From NCBI GenBank assembly GCA_001897755.1, contig MKUJ01000014.1, forward strand, positions 76,501 to 140,500: DNA of 64,000 nt, in the 5' to 3' direction. The translations under genes and the position numbers were made by a program. This document shows positions 1 through 8,952 of this stretch, piece after piece. The notes below the pieces were generated by a model. The model saw only the letters and a list, made by a program, of their open reading frames with translations, was not told where the DNA came from and made no database searches. How positions within the stretch are numbered: the first letter of the stretch is position 1; every line of letters begins with the position of its first letter. Origin of the DNA: Afipia sp. 64-13 (GTDB lineage Bacteria > Pseudomonadota > Alphaproteobacteria > Rhizobiales > Xanthobacteraceae).

Positions 1-1
1 C

Positions 2-1069
2 GAGTGGCTGCATTCCGCCGACAGGAATTCGTTCGTGCCGATCGCGCGCGAGCTTGGCTTCGCCATCGACGAGTCGCGGCCGAAATGGCGCGAGCAAAGC
101 CTCGACCTCGGCTTTCCGCGCTCCGAGCACGACGCCTATCTGCAGGCGATGGACGCTTTCGAAGCGCGGCTCGAAGCCGCCTCCGACCGGCCGGAGGATT
201 CCGCCGCCAGCCAATGGCTCGAGCCCGGCAACCGCTGGAATCCGCGGATCGATTCCATCAGCACCTATGTCAACGGCTGCGAACTCAACGCCGTGTCGGT
301 CTATGACGTCGACGCCTATGAGGACACCGGCGTGAACTGGCGGGTGCGGCGCGGCTATGGCGCGCTGATCGCCGCCTACGGCGCGCCCTGTCCGGTGGCG
401 CTGGGCACCCGCGTCACGCGGATCGACCATTCCGGCGCGGATGTGCGGATCGAGACCTCGCGCGGCGCCGTGCGCGCGCAAAAGGTGATCGTCACGGTGC
501 CGACCGATCTGATCGCGAACGAGAGCATCCGCTTTCATCCCGCGCTGCCGGCGAAAGTCGCGGCGGCGGCGGGCCTGCCGCTCGGCCTTGCCGACAAGGT
601 GATGCTGGCGCTCGACGAGCCGGAGGCGGTGCCGGTCGACGGCCATTTCTATGGCGCCTTCGACCGCGTCGGCACCGGCAGCTATCATCTGCGCCCGATG
701 GGCCAGAATTGCATCGAGGGATTCTTCGGCGGCAGCTTCGCCCGCGACCTCGGCGATCAAAGCGAGGACGCGCTGGCGGCGCAGGCGATCGACGAACTGG
801 TGGCGCTGCTCGGCGCGGACTTCCGCAGGAAAGTGCGGGTGCTCGGCGCATCGCGCTGGGCACATGACGAATTCGCGCAAGGCTCCTATTCGCACGCGCT
901 GCCGGGCCACGCCGACGACCGCGCCGCGCTCGCGACACCGATCGATGACCGTCTGTTCTTCGCCGGCGAGGCGACCTCGCCGAACTTCTTCTCCACCGCC
1001 CATGGCGCGCAGGAAAGCGGCGTGCGCGCGGCCGGCGAGGTGCTGGCGGGCCTGACGACGCCGGCGTGA
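2..1069 (+). CDS. flavin monoamine oxidase family protein (5' truncated)
   Basis: This is the C-terminal part of an FAD-dependent amine oxidase; the reading frame is open to the left edge, so the start and the N-terminal dinucleotide-binding fold are missing. About 355 residues remain. The last 60 residues carry the family's C-terminal FAD-contacting signature: a GSYSHALPG segment, then a LFFAGEATS motif followed by an AHGAQESGVRAA helix. This arrangement is typical of monoamine, polyamine and histone-demethylase-like oxidases. The substrate cannot be told from this part. The stop codon abuts the stop of the opposite-strand hydrolase, so the two genes converge with no spacer. I am confident of the family but not of the substrate. 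Confidence 0.85.
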   Translation, partial: EWLHSADRNSFVPIARELGFAIDESRPKWREQSLDLGFPRSEHDAYLQAMDAFEARLEAASDRPEDSAASQWLEPGNRWNPRIDSISTYVNGCELNAVSVYDVDAYEDTGVNWRVRRGYGALIAAYGAPCPVALGTRVTRIDHSGADVRIETSRGAVRAQKVIVTVPTDLIANESIRFHPALPAKVAAAAGLPLGLADKVMLALDEPEAVPVDGHFYGAFDRVGTGSYHLRPMGQNCIEGFFGGSFARDLGDQSEDALAAQAIDELVALLGADFRRKVRVLGASRWAHDEFAQGSYSHALPGHADDRAALATPIDDRLFFAGEATSPNFFSTAHGAQESGVRAAGEVLAGLTTPA

Positions 1070-1993
1070 TCAGCGCCGCTTTGTCTTCGGCGCAGCGTCG
1101 TTCAATTCCATATCGAGCAGACGACCCAGTTCGCTCGCGCTCGCGGCCTCCGCAAAGCCGTGACCATCGCTGCCGAACGACGGCAGCACCGCAAAGCTCA
1201 CGCGATCCCTGCCCGTTGCGCGGAACGCATCGGCCATCTGCTTTGATAGCGACGGCGGAAAATAGCTGTCGTTCTCCGCCACCAGCCAATGCACCGGCAC
1301 GCGCGCCTGTCTGCCGAAATTCGCCGCAGTCGCGATCAGCCGCTCCGGCGCGCAGACCTGCCCGGCGCGATCATCGGCACGGCCGCCGCGTCCGGGCGCG
1401 AAAGCGATGATCGCGGCGATCTCGCGCGGACTGCGATCCGCCAGCGCCAGCGCGCCCCAGCCGCCGGCCGAATGTCCGATAACGACGGCGCCTTCCTTCT
1501 TCGCGAACGGCTGCGCGCGGATGAAAGTCAGCGCGCGCCAGATCGCGTCGGCGGTGACAAGGCCGGCGCGGCGATAATCGGGGCCGGCGCAATCGCCCTG
1601 ATCCTCGACATAGGCGCCGCCGGTCGCGCCGTGGCCCAGGCGCTGCGGGATCACGACCGCGAAGCCGCGCGTCACCAGCGCCGCGACCAGCGCGGGATAG
1701 TCCGGTTGCGGCATCTGCACGCGGCGGATTTCATTTTGTGTCGAAGCGTGCGCGATCAGCGCGACGCGAAACGGCCCCGCGCCCGGCGGACGAAACAGCC
1801 ATGCATATGCCGGCGTGCGTTCATCCTGTGTCGGCACCAGCCACGCCTGCCGCCGATACGGCGCACCTTCGCCGTCCTGCGCGCCCGGATGGATCTGCAC
1901 GGCAGCGCGCGGCGGCATCTGTGCCCAACCGTCGCCACAAAGGCCGGACGCCATCAACAAAATACAGGCTGTCGGAAATACATTCCGTCTCAT
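1070..1993 (-). CDS. secreted alpha/beta hydrolase (dienelactone hydrolase-like)
   Basis: A 307-residue protein with a hydrophobic N-terminal signal sequence ending near residue 25 (GWAQ), so it is probably exported to the periplasm. The alpha/beta-hydrolase catalytic triad can be read directly: Ser175 in the nucleophile elbow GHSAGG, Asp242 in AENDSYF, and His278 in SDGHGF. It resembles the dienelactone hydrolase / platelet-activating-factor acetylhydrolase-like group of serine esterases; the substrate is unknown. It is transcribed alone and converges on the amine oxidase. Its upstream region is shared with the divergent acetyltransferase and contains a perfect CtrA-type box. Confidence 0.75.
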   Translation of the reverse strand: MRRNVFPTACILLMASGLCGDGWAQMPPRAAVQIHPGAQDGEGAPYRRQAWLVPTQDERTPAYAWLFRPPGAGPFRVALIAHASTQNEIRRVQMPQPDYPALVAALVTRGFAVVIPQRLGHGATGGAYVEDQGDCAGPDYRRAGLVTADAIWRALTFIRAQPFAKKEGAVVIGHSAGGWGALALADRSPREIAAIIAFAPGRGGRADDRAGQVCAPERLIATAANFGRQARVPVHWLVAENDSYFPPSLSKQMADAFRATGRDRVSFAVLPSFGSDGHGFAEAASASELGRLLDMELNDAAPKTKRR

Positions 1994-2094
1994 GGTTCCG
2001 GATCATCGCCTGTTGGCATACTCAAGCCAAGCGCCCGCGCGAGCTGTCCTTTTTCGGCACAACCTGAAAGCGTCTGGTGCAAAAACCCCACACG

Positions 2095-2110
2095 TTAACC
2101 GATAATTAAC
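2095..2110. promoter_or_regulatory. CtrA-type box (TTAA-N7-TTAAC)
   Basis: The sequence reads TTAA, seven bases, TTAAC, an exact match to the full-site consensus of the alphaproteobacterial cell-cycle regulator CtrA. It lies between the divergent hydrolase and GNAT genes, 44 bp before the GNAT start codon, a suitable place to act at a promoter. Such AT-rich spaced half-sites are rare in this GC-rich DNA. Binding itself is inferred. Confidence 0.6.
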
Positions 2111-2153
2111 GATGGAGCTTGAACAGCGCGCGGCGACTTGCTTTGATTGAGCC

Positions 2154-2663
2154 ATGAGCACGATCCTGATCGAGGTCCGGCCGGCCAGAGCACCCGACGC
2201 TTCCGCGGTGGCGGAGACGCATGACGAGGCATGGCGCGCGGCCTATCAGGGCATCATTCCCGGCGCGGAGCTGGAGAAGCTGATCAACCGGCGCGGCCCG
2301 CAATGGTGGGACAGCGCCATCCGCAAGGGCAGCCGGGTCAGCGTGCTGTGCTTCGGCGACAAGATCGCGGGTTATGCCAATTACGGCCGCAACCGCGCGC
2401 GCAGCCTGCAATTCGAAGGCGAAATCTACGAGCTGTATCTGCGCCCGGAATTTCAGGGCCTCGGCTTCGGCCGCCGCCTGTTCAATGCCGCCAGGCGCGA
2501 TCTCGCCCAGAGCGGCCTCAAGAGCATGGTGATCTGGGCGCTGTCCGACAACGAGTCGGCCGTGGGCTTCTACCGCAGCCTCGGCGGCCGCATGGTGGCG
2601 CGCTCCTCCGAGCAGTTCGGCGCCAAGTCGCTCGACAAGGTCGCCTTCGCCTGGGCCCAGTAA
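2154..2663 (+). CDS. GNAT family N-acetyltransferase
   Basis: A 169-residue single-domain acetyltransferase of the GNAT superfamily, which transfers acetyl groups from acetyl-CoA to an amine. Visible landmarks are the N-terminal VRPARAPDASAVAE strand-helix, the central LYLRPEFQGLGFGRRLF segment (the Q/R-x-x-G-x-G/A acetyl-CoA loop, here QGLGFG) and the C-terminal NESAVGFYRSLGG motif. The substrate cannot be predicted. The gene is monocistronic, and the CtrA box 44 bp upstream suggests cell-cycle-linked transcription. Inorganic pyrophosphatase follows after a 226-bp gap in which I see no feature. Confidence 0.85.
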   Translation: MSTILIEVRPARAPDASAVAETHDEAWRAAYQGIIPGAELEKLINRRGPQWWDSAIRKGSRVSVLCFGDKIAGYANYGRNRARSLQFEGEIYELYLRPEFQGLGFGRRLFNAARRDLAQSGLKSMVIWALSDNESAVGFYRSLGGRMVARSSEQFGAKSLDKVAFAWAQ

Positions 2664-2889
2664 GGCCCTTTACCGCGCCGGTCGCCCGCCTCTCCGGCCG
2701 GCACCGGACCTCCTTCACCACACGTCCTTCACCGCCCGCCCGGATGCCGGCCGCGTGCACTTTTATGGCCGCGACGGCCGCGGTTCTGTTCCATCGCAAC
2801 GCAAAAGCCGGTAAACCGGACCCAACGACATGCCGGCTGGTCGGATCGACCGCCGGGCAGTCCATTCCTGTCTCAAACCAAGGCCCATC

Positions 2890-3423
2890 ATGAATATCGA
2901 CGCCATTTCGCTTGGCCCCAATCCGCCGCATGAAGTCAATGTCGTCATCGAGGTCCCGGTCGGCGGCGAGCCGATCAAATACGAACTCGACAAGGCGGCG
3001 GGAACGCTGGTGGTGGACCGCTTCCTCTACACCGCGATGCGCTACCCCGGAAATTACGGCTTCATCCCGCACACCCTGTCCGAGGACGGCGATCCGTGCG
3101 ACGTGCTGGTGGCGAGCACCCGCGCCATCGTGCCCGGCGCGGTGATGGCGGTGCGTCCGGTCGGCGTTTTGCTGATGGAAGACGAAGCCGGCGGCGATGA
3201 GAAAATCGTCGCGGTGCCGACCTCCAAGCTGACCAAGCGTTACGACCGCATCCAGAACTACAGCGACCTGCCGGAGATCACGCTGGAGCAGATCCAACAC
3301 TTCTTCGAGCACTACAAGGATCTGGAGCCCAACAAATGGGTCAAGGTGCTGCGCTGGGAAGGCGCCGCCACCGCGCACAAGCTGATCCTCGACGGTATCG
3401 CGCGCGCCAAGGCCAAGAAGTAG
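2890..3423 (+). CDS. ppa: inorganic pyrophosphatase (family I)
   Basis: This soluble cytoplasmic enzyme hydrolyses pyrophosphate to two phosphates and so pulls biosynthetic reactions forward. The protein has 177 residues, the normal length for a bacterial family I enzyme. The metal-binding signature is intact: [10 protein letters not shown] contains the D-x-D-P-x-D aspartates. [13 protein letters not shown] and the late PNKWVKV segment are also family hallmarks. I chose the ATG that gives MNIDAISLG because homologues begin there; a longer in-frame extension upstream looks non-coding. The gene stands alone and is followed by a palindromic repeat. Confidence 0.95.
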   Translation: MNIDAISLGPNPPHEVNVVIEVPVGGEPIKYELDKAAGTLVVDRFLYTAMRYPGNYGFIPHTLSEDGDPCDVLVASTRAIVPGAVMAVRPVGVLLMEDEAGGDEKIVAVPTSKLTKRYDRIQNYSDLPEITLEQIQHFFEHYKDLEPNKWVKVLRWEGAATAHKLILDGIARAKAKK

Positions 3424-3446
3424 GGAGCACTACGTGCGACCCTTTC

Positions 3447-3589
3447 GTCATTGCGAGCCAACGGGTCCGGCCAAAAGCGCGTTTACGCGCGTCTTCGACG
3501 CGCTACGGCCGGCCCGATGACAGGCTCCGCGAAGCAATCCAGAGTCTGAAAGACTGGATTGCTTCGTCGCAAATGCTTCTCGCAATGAC
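3447..3589. repeat. intergenic palindromic repeat, family A, with a nested module
   Basis: The element is bounded by perfect 11-bp inverted ends, GTCATTGCGAG and CTCGCAATGAC. Internal complementary GCAATCCA / TGGATTGC segments should form a long hairpin. Shorter or partial relatives are found at 56815, 59704 and 62140. In this copy a 29-bp palindromic module (3476-3504, starting AGCGCGTTTACGC and ending GACGCGCT) interrupts the GGCC-GGCC stem. It may act as a terminator or RNA-processing hairpin between the convergent ppa and folD genes. Confidence 0.8.
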
Positions 3590-3614
3590 AGATGCTTAGA
3601 TCTCAAAGCAGCAA

Positions 3615-4499
3615 CTAGACGCTCGGCGCGGGCAGCCCCTTGATCGCACAGGCGGCACGCAGCGTGTTGACCAGCAGGCACGCCACGGTCATCTGCCCGA
3701 CGCCGCCCGGCACTGGCGTCACCGCGCCGGCCACCAGCATCGCTTCGTCATAGGCGACATCGCCGACCAGACGGTTCCTGCCGTCCGCGCCGGGAATGCG
3801 GTTGATGCCGACATCGATCACCGTCGCGCCCGGCTGCAGCCATCCGCCCCGGACCATCTCCGGACGACCGACCGCCGCGAACACCAGATCCGCCCGCCGG
3901 CACAGCGCGGGAAGATCGCGGGTGCGCGAATGCGCGATGGTGACCGTGGCGTTTTCATTGAGCAGCAATTGCACCAGCGGCCGGCCGACCAGATTGGAAC
4001 GGCCGATCACGATGGCGTTCATGCCCTCGAGCGAGTCGTGCACGCTCTTGGCCAGAATGATGGAGCCGAGCGGCGTGCACGGCGTCAGCGCCGGCAGACC
4101 GCTGGCGAGCCGTCCGGCGTTGACCGGATGCAGGCCGTCGACATCCTTGGCCGGATCGATCGCGTTGACGATGGTGTTGGCGTCGAGCCCCTTGGGCAAC
4201 GGCAATTGCACCAGAATGCCGTGCACCGAAGGATCGCGGTTGAGCCTGTCGACCAGCGCCAGCACCTCGGCCTGTGAAATCTCCGCCGGCAATTTGTGCT
4301 CGAACGACGCCATGCCGGCGGCCTCGGTCTGCTTCGCCTTGTTGCGGACATAGACCTCGGAGGCGGGATCGTTGCCGATCAGAACCACCGCAAGGCCGGG
4401 CAACAGGCCGTGCTCGCGTTTGACCCGCGCGACCTCGTCGGCCACCTTGGCGCGCAGCTCGGCCGCGATGAGTTTCCCGTCAATGATCTGCGCCGGCAT
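3615..4499 (-). CDS. folD: bifunctional methylenetetrahydrofolate dehydrogenase / methenyltetrahydrofolate cyclohydrolase
   Basis: FolD interconverts 5,10-methylene-, 5,10-methenyl- and 10-formyl-tetrahydrofolate with NADP and supplies one-carbon units for purines and formyl-Met-tRNA. The protein has 294 residues. Signatures include [14 protein letters not shown] (with the catalytic Lys), [16 protein letters not shown] and, at the C-terminus, [15 protein letters not shown]; the Rossmann motif is [12 protein letters not shown] start at MPAQIIDGK because an AAAGGAAG ribosome-binding site precedes it. An ATG five codons earlier overlaps the yggU stop as ATGA and is possible. It is the last gene of yggT-yggU-folD. 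Confidence 0.95.
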   Translation of the reverse strand: MPAQIIDGKLIAAELRAKVADEVARVKREHGLLPGLAVVLIGNDPASEVYVRNKAKQTEAAGMASFEHKLPAEISQAEVLALVDRLNRDPSVHGILVQLPLPKGLDANTIVNAIDPAKDVDGLHPVNAGRLASGLPALTPCTPLGSIILAKSVHDSLEGMNAIVIGRSNLVGRPLVQLLLNENATVTIAHSRTRDLPALCRRADLVFAAVGRPEMVRGGWLQPGATVIDVGINRIPGADGRNRLVGDVAYDEAMLVAGAVTPVPGGVGQMTVACLLVNTLRAACAIKGLPAPSV

Positions 4500-4510
4500 C
4501 AGGCTTCCTT

Positions 4511-4849
4511 TCACATGTCCGTTTCGTCATCGCCGCGGCTCGCGGCGGCCACCGCCTTCAAGGATTCCGCGAGGCGCCTGGGATCGCCCTCGACCGCGAT
4601 CTGCTTGAGGCGCGAGGTCGCGCCGGAGACGACGCGCACGCTGCCTTTCGGCACCTTGAGCGCCCGGGCCAGAAGCTCGGTCACGGCGCGATTGGCCTCG
4701 CCGCCTTCGGCGATCACGCGCACGCGCACCTTGAGCACGGCGCGGCCGTTCGCCAGCGTCTCAATGCCGTCGATCGCATCGCGACCGCCGCGCGGCGTCA
4801 CCCGCACCGAAAGCAGGGCGCCCTGCGCGGAGAACCGCCATGGTTCCAT
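4511..4849 (-). CDS. DUF167 / YggU family protein
   Basis: A 112-residue member of the small conserved DUF167 (YggU) family, whose biochemical role is not established. Family features are [12 protein letters not shown] near the N-terminus and the central [18 protein letters not shown] segment, followed by [16 protein letters not shown]. The gene sits 19 bp after yggT, and its stop region runs directly into folD, so the three genes form one minus-strand transcription unit. The yggT-yggU pairing is conserved across proteobacteria, but the inclusion of folD does not by itself reveal a function. Confidence 0.9.
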   Translation of the reverse strand: MEPWRFSAQGALLSVRVTPRGGRDAIDGIETLANGRAVLKVRVRVIAEGGEANRAVTELLARALKVPKGSVRVVSGATSRLKQIAVEGDPRRLAESLKAVAAASRGDDETDM

Positions 4850-4868
4850 CGCCGCCGGACCGGTGCGA

Positions 4869-5159
4869 TCAGATCACGTTGGGGTAGATGTAATAAGCGA
4901 TGACGCGCTGCAGGAACATGATGATCAGGATGACGATCACCGGCGAGATGTCGAGACCGCCGAAACTCGGCATCAGATTGCGGATCGGGCGCAGCACGGG
5001 TTCGGTGATCTTGTAGAGAAACTCGGCAACCGAGGCCACGAACGGGTTGCGCGTGTTGACCACGTTGAAGGCGATCAGCCAGGACAGGATGGCCGAGGCG
5101 ATCAGCAGCCAGACATAGAGTTCGAGAATGATCGAAATGATATCGAGAATGGCGCGCAT
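4869..5159 (-). CDS. YggT family integral membrane protein
   Basis: A 96-residue inner-membrane protein with two hydrophobic segments, one at about residues 5-35 and one at about 70-92, joined by the conserved loop TEPVLRPIRNLMPSFGGLDISP that identifies the YggT family. Members have been linked to osmotic shock tolerance and to positioning of envelope machinery, but no activity is established. It is the first gene of a three-gene unit with yggU and folD. The 185 bp before it, up to tRNA-Ala, contain no other gene. Confidence 0.9.
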   Translation of the reverse strand: MRAILDIISIILELYVWLLIASAILSWLIAFNVVNTRNPFVASVAEFLYKITEPVLRPIRNLMPSFGGLDISPVIVILIIMFLQRVIAYYIYPNVI

Positions 5160-5344
5160 GGCTGTGGCTCGGGTTGATCCTGACGGCCCTCAATATCGAT
5201 TCATCCGCGTCCAAACAAGGGATGTTCCCCCGCCGAACGAATGCCACAATCTTTCGGATACGGCATTTCCGGCGTTCTTGACTTGGCGCGGGCGGGGACT
5301 GTAAATGACGCCGTTCGCCGGGATCGCCAGTCGATCCGGCCGAC

Positions 5345-5420
<76 letters not shown>

Positions 5421-5508
5421 ATTCCCTCCCGGACCCTTCCGTTCTTCAGCATCGCCGCGACCGGACACCGCCGACGCCCCGTGCGCCAAGCATGCGCCGC
5501 CGAACCCG

Positions 5509-6285
5509 TCAGCGCGAGCGCTGCACCTTCGCCACGGTGGACAGCACGAAGGCCCGCGGCGCGAACCGCAGCAAAAAGGGAATGACCCGGATGCCGAGGC
5601 CCGGCAGCACGACGCGCTTGTTGGCCATCAGGCCGCAATAGCCCGCCATCGCCACGTCCCGGGCCGAGACGTTGAGCAGGGTGGAATCCAACCCCGGCGC
5701 GAAGCCGGCCCGTTCCTGGAATTCGGTCGGCACCGGCCCCGGACACAGCGCCGTCACCCGCACGCCCTGCGGTCCGAGCTCGGCGCGCATCGCCTCGGTG
5801 AACGAGAGCACGAACGCCTTGCTGGCATAATAGACCGCCATGCCCGGCCCCGGCAGGAAGGCGGCGATCGAGGCGACGTTGAGCAGGCCGCCTTTGTTGC
5901 GCACCAGAGAGTCGGCAAAGCGCAGCGACAGATCGGTCAGCGCGCGGACATTGAGATCGACCATCGCAAGCTGGCTCTCGCGATCCATCTGCATGGCGCG
6001 GCCGAACAGACCGAAGCCGGCATTGTTGACCAGAATCCCGATGTCGAGATCGAGCGCGGTGAGCTCCGCCGCGAGAATATCGCAAGCTCCATTCGCCTGC
6101 AGATCGCACGCCAGCGTGATCGGCCGCTCGCCGCCGGCAGCCACGATCTCGTCAGCCAGCGCCGCAAGCCGGTCGAGGCGGCGGGCCACCAGCACGGTGC
6201 GATGGCCCCGCGCGGCGAAAATCCGGGCGAGATCGGCACCGATGCCGGAGGACGCGCCGGTGATCAGGGTCACAGCCTGTGTCAT
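5509..6285 (-). CDS. short-chain dehydrogenase/reductase (SDR)
   Basis: A 258-residue classical SDR oxidoreductase. The NAD(P)-binding glycine motif TGASSGIG is at residues 9-16, VARRLDRL follows the second strand, the structural NNAG motif is near residue 87, and the catalytic Ser and Tyr-x-x-x-Lys are seen in VASIAAFLPG and YYASK. A basic residue after the second strand favours NADP(H). Close relatives are loosely called oxidoreductases acting on keto or hydroxy lipids; the substrate here is unknown. It lies between tRNA-Ala and the TerB-like gene, with no operon partner that would explain it. Confidence 0.85.
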   Translation of the reverse strand: MTQAVTLITGASSGIGADLARIFAARGHRTVLVARRLDRLAALADEIVAAGGERPITLACDLQANGACDILAAELTALDLDIGILVNNAGFGLFGRAMQMDRESQLAMVDLNVRALTDLSLRFADSLVRNKGGLLNVASIAAFLPGPGMAVYYASKAFVLSFTEAMRAELGPQGVRVTALCPGPVPTEFQERAGFAPGLDSTLLNVSARDVAMAGYCGLMANKRVVLPGLGIRVIPFLLRFAPRAFVLSTVAKVQRSR

Positions 6286-6348
6286 CGCAATGCCTTCGGG
6301 ACGGCCGCCGCCGCACGCGCGGCGTGAGCGTCGGCCGGGCGGGCGCGC

Positions 6349-6825
6349 TCAAAGCGTCGGGTTGGAGTTGAGGCCGCCGGAAACGCGGCGCTTGAGATTG
6401 ATGCGGTCGCGCTGCGAAATCCCGAGCAGATCGGCCGCGCGCCAGACCACATTGTCCTCGAACTCCGTGACATTGCCGTCAACATACACCAGTTCCCACA
6501 TCATTTCGACGATCCGCAGGCGACCTTCCTCATTGACCGAGCGCATGATCACGCTGGTGAAATGATAGAGATCGACCGCCTCGCCTTCGACCAGCATCGC
6601 ATCCCGGATCAAGGCGTCGGCGGTGCCGGGATCGAGATCGAAGCGATATTCGAGCAGGGTATGCAGCTTGCGCTTTTCCAGCGCCGAAGGCTCGCCGTCG
6701 AGCGAGATCAGATGGATCAGGAGCGCCGCGGCCGCGAGCCGATAATCATTGTCGTCGAACGCCCGCTGCGGCTGCGCGCCGGGGCCCACGATGTCGGAAA
6801 TGAAGGTCCGCAATTTTTCGAGCAT
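6349..6825 (-). CDS. TerB-family protein (tellurite-resistance TerB domain)
   Basis: A 158-residue all-helical protein matching the TerB fold. It shows two repeats of the family's pattern of acidic metal-site residues after small hydrophobic helices: LLIHLISLDGEPSALEKRKLHTLL near residues 35-58 and MWELVYVDGNVTEFEDNVVWRAADLLGIS near residues 108-136. TerB domains occur in tellurite-resistance and membrane stress complexes and in DnaJ-like co-chaperones; a stand-alone copy like this one is common in Rhizobiales and of unknown role. I prefer the ATG giving MLEKLRTF over one four codons earlier. No other ter genes are nearby, so tellurite resistance should not be inferred. Confidence 0.75.
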   Translation of the reverse strand: MLEKLRTFISDIVGPGAQPQRAFDDNDYRLAAAALLIHLISLDGEPSALEKRKLHTLLEYRFDLDPGTADALIRDAMLVEGEAVDLYHFTSVIMRSVNEEGRLRIVEMMWELVYVDGNVTEFEDNVVWRAADLLGISQRDRINLKRRVSGGLNSNPTL

Positions 6826-6999
6826 GAACAACCGCACTCAATCTGAACAAGCCTGTCATTGAAATAGTCCATCGCCCTGTCCGCTCCATGTCCGGAGAAT
6901 GAAATTCCGGCAATGCAGCCCGGTTCCGCGATCAGGGAGATGTCGGCCGCAGCCGTCAGGACCCTGCGTCGAGTGACCGGTCGTCGATGGTGGAAATGG

Positions 7000-7075
7000 T
7001 GGTGCCGCAAACAGGACTCGAACCTGTGACCCCGTCATTACGAATGACGTGCTCTACCAACTGAGCTATTGCGGC
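7000..7075 (-). tRNA. tRNA-Thr (anticodon CGT)
   Basis: On the minus strand a 76-nt cloverleaf with encoded CCA can be folded. The acceptor pairs GCCGCAA with TTGCGGC, the D arm is GCTC-AGTTGGTA-GAGC, and the T arm is ACAGG-TTCGAGT-CCTGT. The anticodon loop TTCGTAA has CGT at 34-36, reading ACG codons. The gene lies between hemY and the TerB-like gene and is transcribed in the same direction as both. Confidence 0.95.
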
Positions 7076-7171
7076 GGCCGCGATGAAGCTCTGACGCTCC
7101 ATTCTGTTCTGCGCACGTGATACCGGCGATGGCCCGGCTTGGCAAGGTTGCCGCACCCGGACCCGTGACCC

Positions 7172-8929
7172 TCACCCCACCAGCCGGGCGAGAAAACCGC
7201 GCCAGCCGCCGGGCTGGCCGGTCTCCGGCCGGTCCGGATCGTCGAATCCGTCTGCGGCGGCGACATCCGTCACGCCCGGATCGTCCGGCGCGCGCACCAG
7301 CGGGATCACCGCCGCCGCTGCAGCAGCCTGCTCGCTGGCCGGACGCGGCCGGAAGATCGGCGGCGGCATGGTCTCGCTGACGGCCGATGGCTTCGGTGCG
7401 GTGGCAGGCTGCGCGGCCGGCGCCTCGGATGGAGGAGGCTCCGGTTCCTCGGCATCCGGCTCGATTTCCTCATCCTTCACGGCCGGCGCAGGCTCGGTGG
7501 CGAGTTCGACCGGCGGCGGCGTGATCTCCTCCGGCTCGGAGGACGTGGCCGGCGCGGGCTCGGGCAGCCCCGCGGGCGGGGGCGGCAACGCCTCGTCCGC
7601 CGCCATGTCGTCGATCGCATTCTCGATGGACGCCCGGGTGTCCGATGGCAGCGCCGCGACCGGCGTCACCCACTGGAAGGCATCGAGACGCCCGGTGACC
7701 GGCGAGATCGGCCGCCAGCGATCCGACACATAACCGTCCGCCGTCCATGCCGGATCGTGCGCGGCACGCACCGCGCGCAGCATCCAGCTTCGCGCCCGGC
7801 CGTCATCGCCATGTTCGGCGCGCTCGAGTTCGGCCATCAACAGCGCGACACGCTGGGTCGGCGCGGCGACGAACGGCGCCAGCGCCTCGCGCGCGCGGGC
7901 AAACTCGCTGGCATCGATCGCGGCTCGCGCCAGCGCCAGACCGCTTTCGAGATGATCGGGCGCCTTCTTCGCCAATGTCTCGATCCGCGCCAGACGCTCG
8001 CGCGCCGCATCGCCGAGCCGGACATGGGCATAGGCGTCGGCGAGATCGGGATGCGGCTGCGCGACCCACGCCGCCTCGATGATGCGCATCGCGCGCCTGA
8101 TCTGGTTGTCCTCGCTGAGAAACCGTGCGGCCAGCGCCGCCGCCGGCTCCAGCGTCGGCGCGAGCTTGACCGCTTCCATTGCGCTGGCGCGCGACAGGTC
8201 ACGGTCGCTCTGCTCGGTCTCCAGCGCGCGCGCCGTCAGGAGCACGCCGCGCTGGCGGCGATAGGGCTCGGGATCGATCAGACCGGCGGCGAAATTGTTC
8301 TCGAGAATCGCGAGCGCGCCGTCCCAGTCGCCTTTGGCGCAGCGGAATCCGAGCACCGCGTGCGAGGCCCAGGGCGAGGCCGGCGCGATCTTCAGCGCCT
8401 CTTCCGCCATCGCGACGGCGGTATAGGGATCGTCGTTGCGCTGTGCCTCGACGAACAGGCCGCGCAGACCGAGCAGCCTTGTATCATCGCGCTCCGCCAT
8501 CGCGCGGAAGGCGCGCTGCGCGCCCTGGCGGTCGCCGTCGAGCTGCGCGGTCTGGGCATTGAGCAGCAGCGTCAGCGGATCGTGATGCGCCAGCCGCCGC
8601 GCCGCGCCGGCATGACGGCGCGCGGCGAAATAATCGCCGGTGCCGACCGCGATCAGACCGCTGGTGATGGCCTCGCGCCCGCGCGCCGCGCGTCGGCGCT
8701 GCCGGAACTGCGAAAGCCGCGCCGGCGCGCGCCAGATGCCGCGCAGGATCGACCACGCCAGCATCGCCACGGCCAGCGCGATCGCGAACACCAGAATGAA
8801 AACCGGCAGCGAGGTCTCGACCCGCCACACGCCCCATGACAGCGCGATACCGCCGCCCTGCTCCGCGATCCAGGTGGCGCCGAGCGCCGCCGCCGCGATC
8901 AGGGCCAGAAAGAATACGATCCGAAGCAT
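7172..8929 (-). CDS. hemY: HemY-family membrane TPR protein
   Basis: A 585-residue protein of the proteobacterial HemY N-domain family, not the protoporphyrinogen oxidase of the same name. Two membrane segments open the protein (about residues 3-20 and 40-62), separated by a short periplasmic loop containing WGVWRVETSLP. A run of TPR-like helices follows in the middle 300 residues. The last 150 residues are low-complexity, rich in Pro, Glu and Ala, and probably disordered. Its place behind hemD and mic60 is the conserved alphaproteobacterial order. HemY has been proposed to organise late haem-synthesis enzymes at the membrane; that role is literature-based inference. Confidence 0.85.
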   Translation of the reverse strand: MLRIVFFLALIAAAALGATWIAEQGGGIALSWGVWRVETSLPVFILVFAIALAVAMLAWSILRGIWRAPARLSQFRQRRRAARGREAITSGLIAVGTGDYFAARRHAGAARRLAHHDPLTLLLNAQTAQLDGDRQGAQRAFRAMAERDDTRLLGLRGLFVEAQRNDDPYTAVAMAEEALKIAPASPWASHAVLGFRCAKGDWDGALAILENNFAAGLIDPEPYRRQRGVLLTARALETEQSDRDLSRASAMEAVKLAPTLEPAAALAARFLSEDNQIRRAMRIIEAAWVAQPHPDLADAYAHVRLGDAARERLARIETLAKKAPDHLESGLALARAAIDASEFARAREALAPFVAAPTQRVALLMAELERAEHGDDGRARSWMLRAVRAAHDPAWTADGYVSDRWRPISPVTGRLDAFQWVTPVAALPSDTRASIENAIDDMAADEALPPPPAGLPEPAPATSSEPEEITPPPVELATEPAPAVKDEEIEPDAEEPEPPPSEAPAAQPATAPKPSAVSETMPPPIFRPRPASEQAAAAAAVIPLVRAPDDPGVTDVAAADGFDDPDRPETGQPGGWRGFLARLVG

Positions 8930-8952
8930 GATCCGACCTGCCGTTCTGATGG

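Noticed and set aside
3447-3589. Insertion sequence or transposon remnant because of the terminal inverted repeats
   Set aside because: The element is 143 bp with no coding capacity or target duplication that I can see, and its relatives behave as intergenic palindromic repeats.
6349-6825. Tellurite-resistance operon around the TerB-like gene
   Set aside because: No other ter genes are present, and stand-alone TerB-domain proteins are common in this order.
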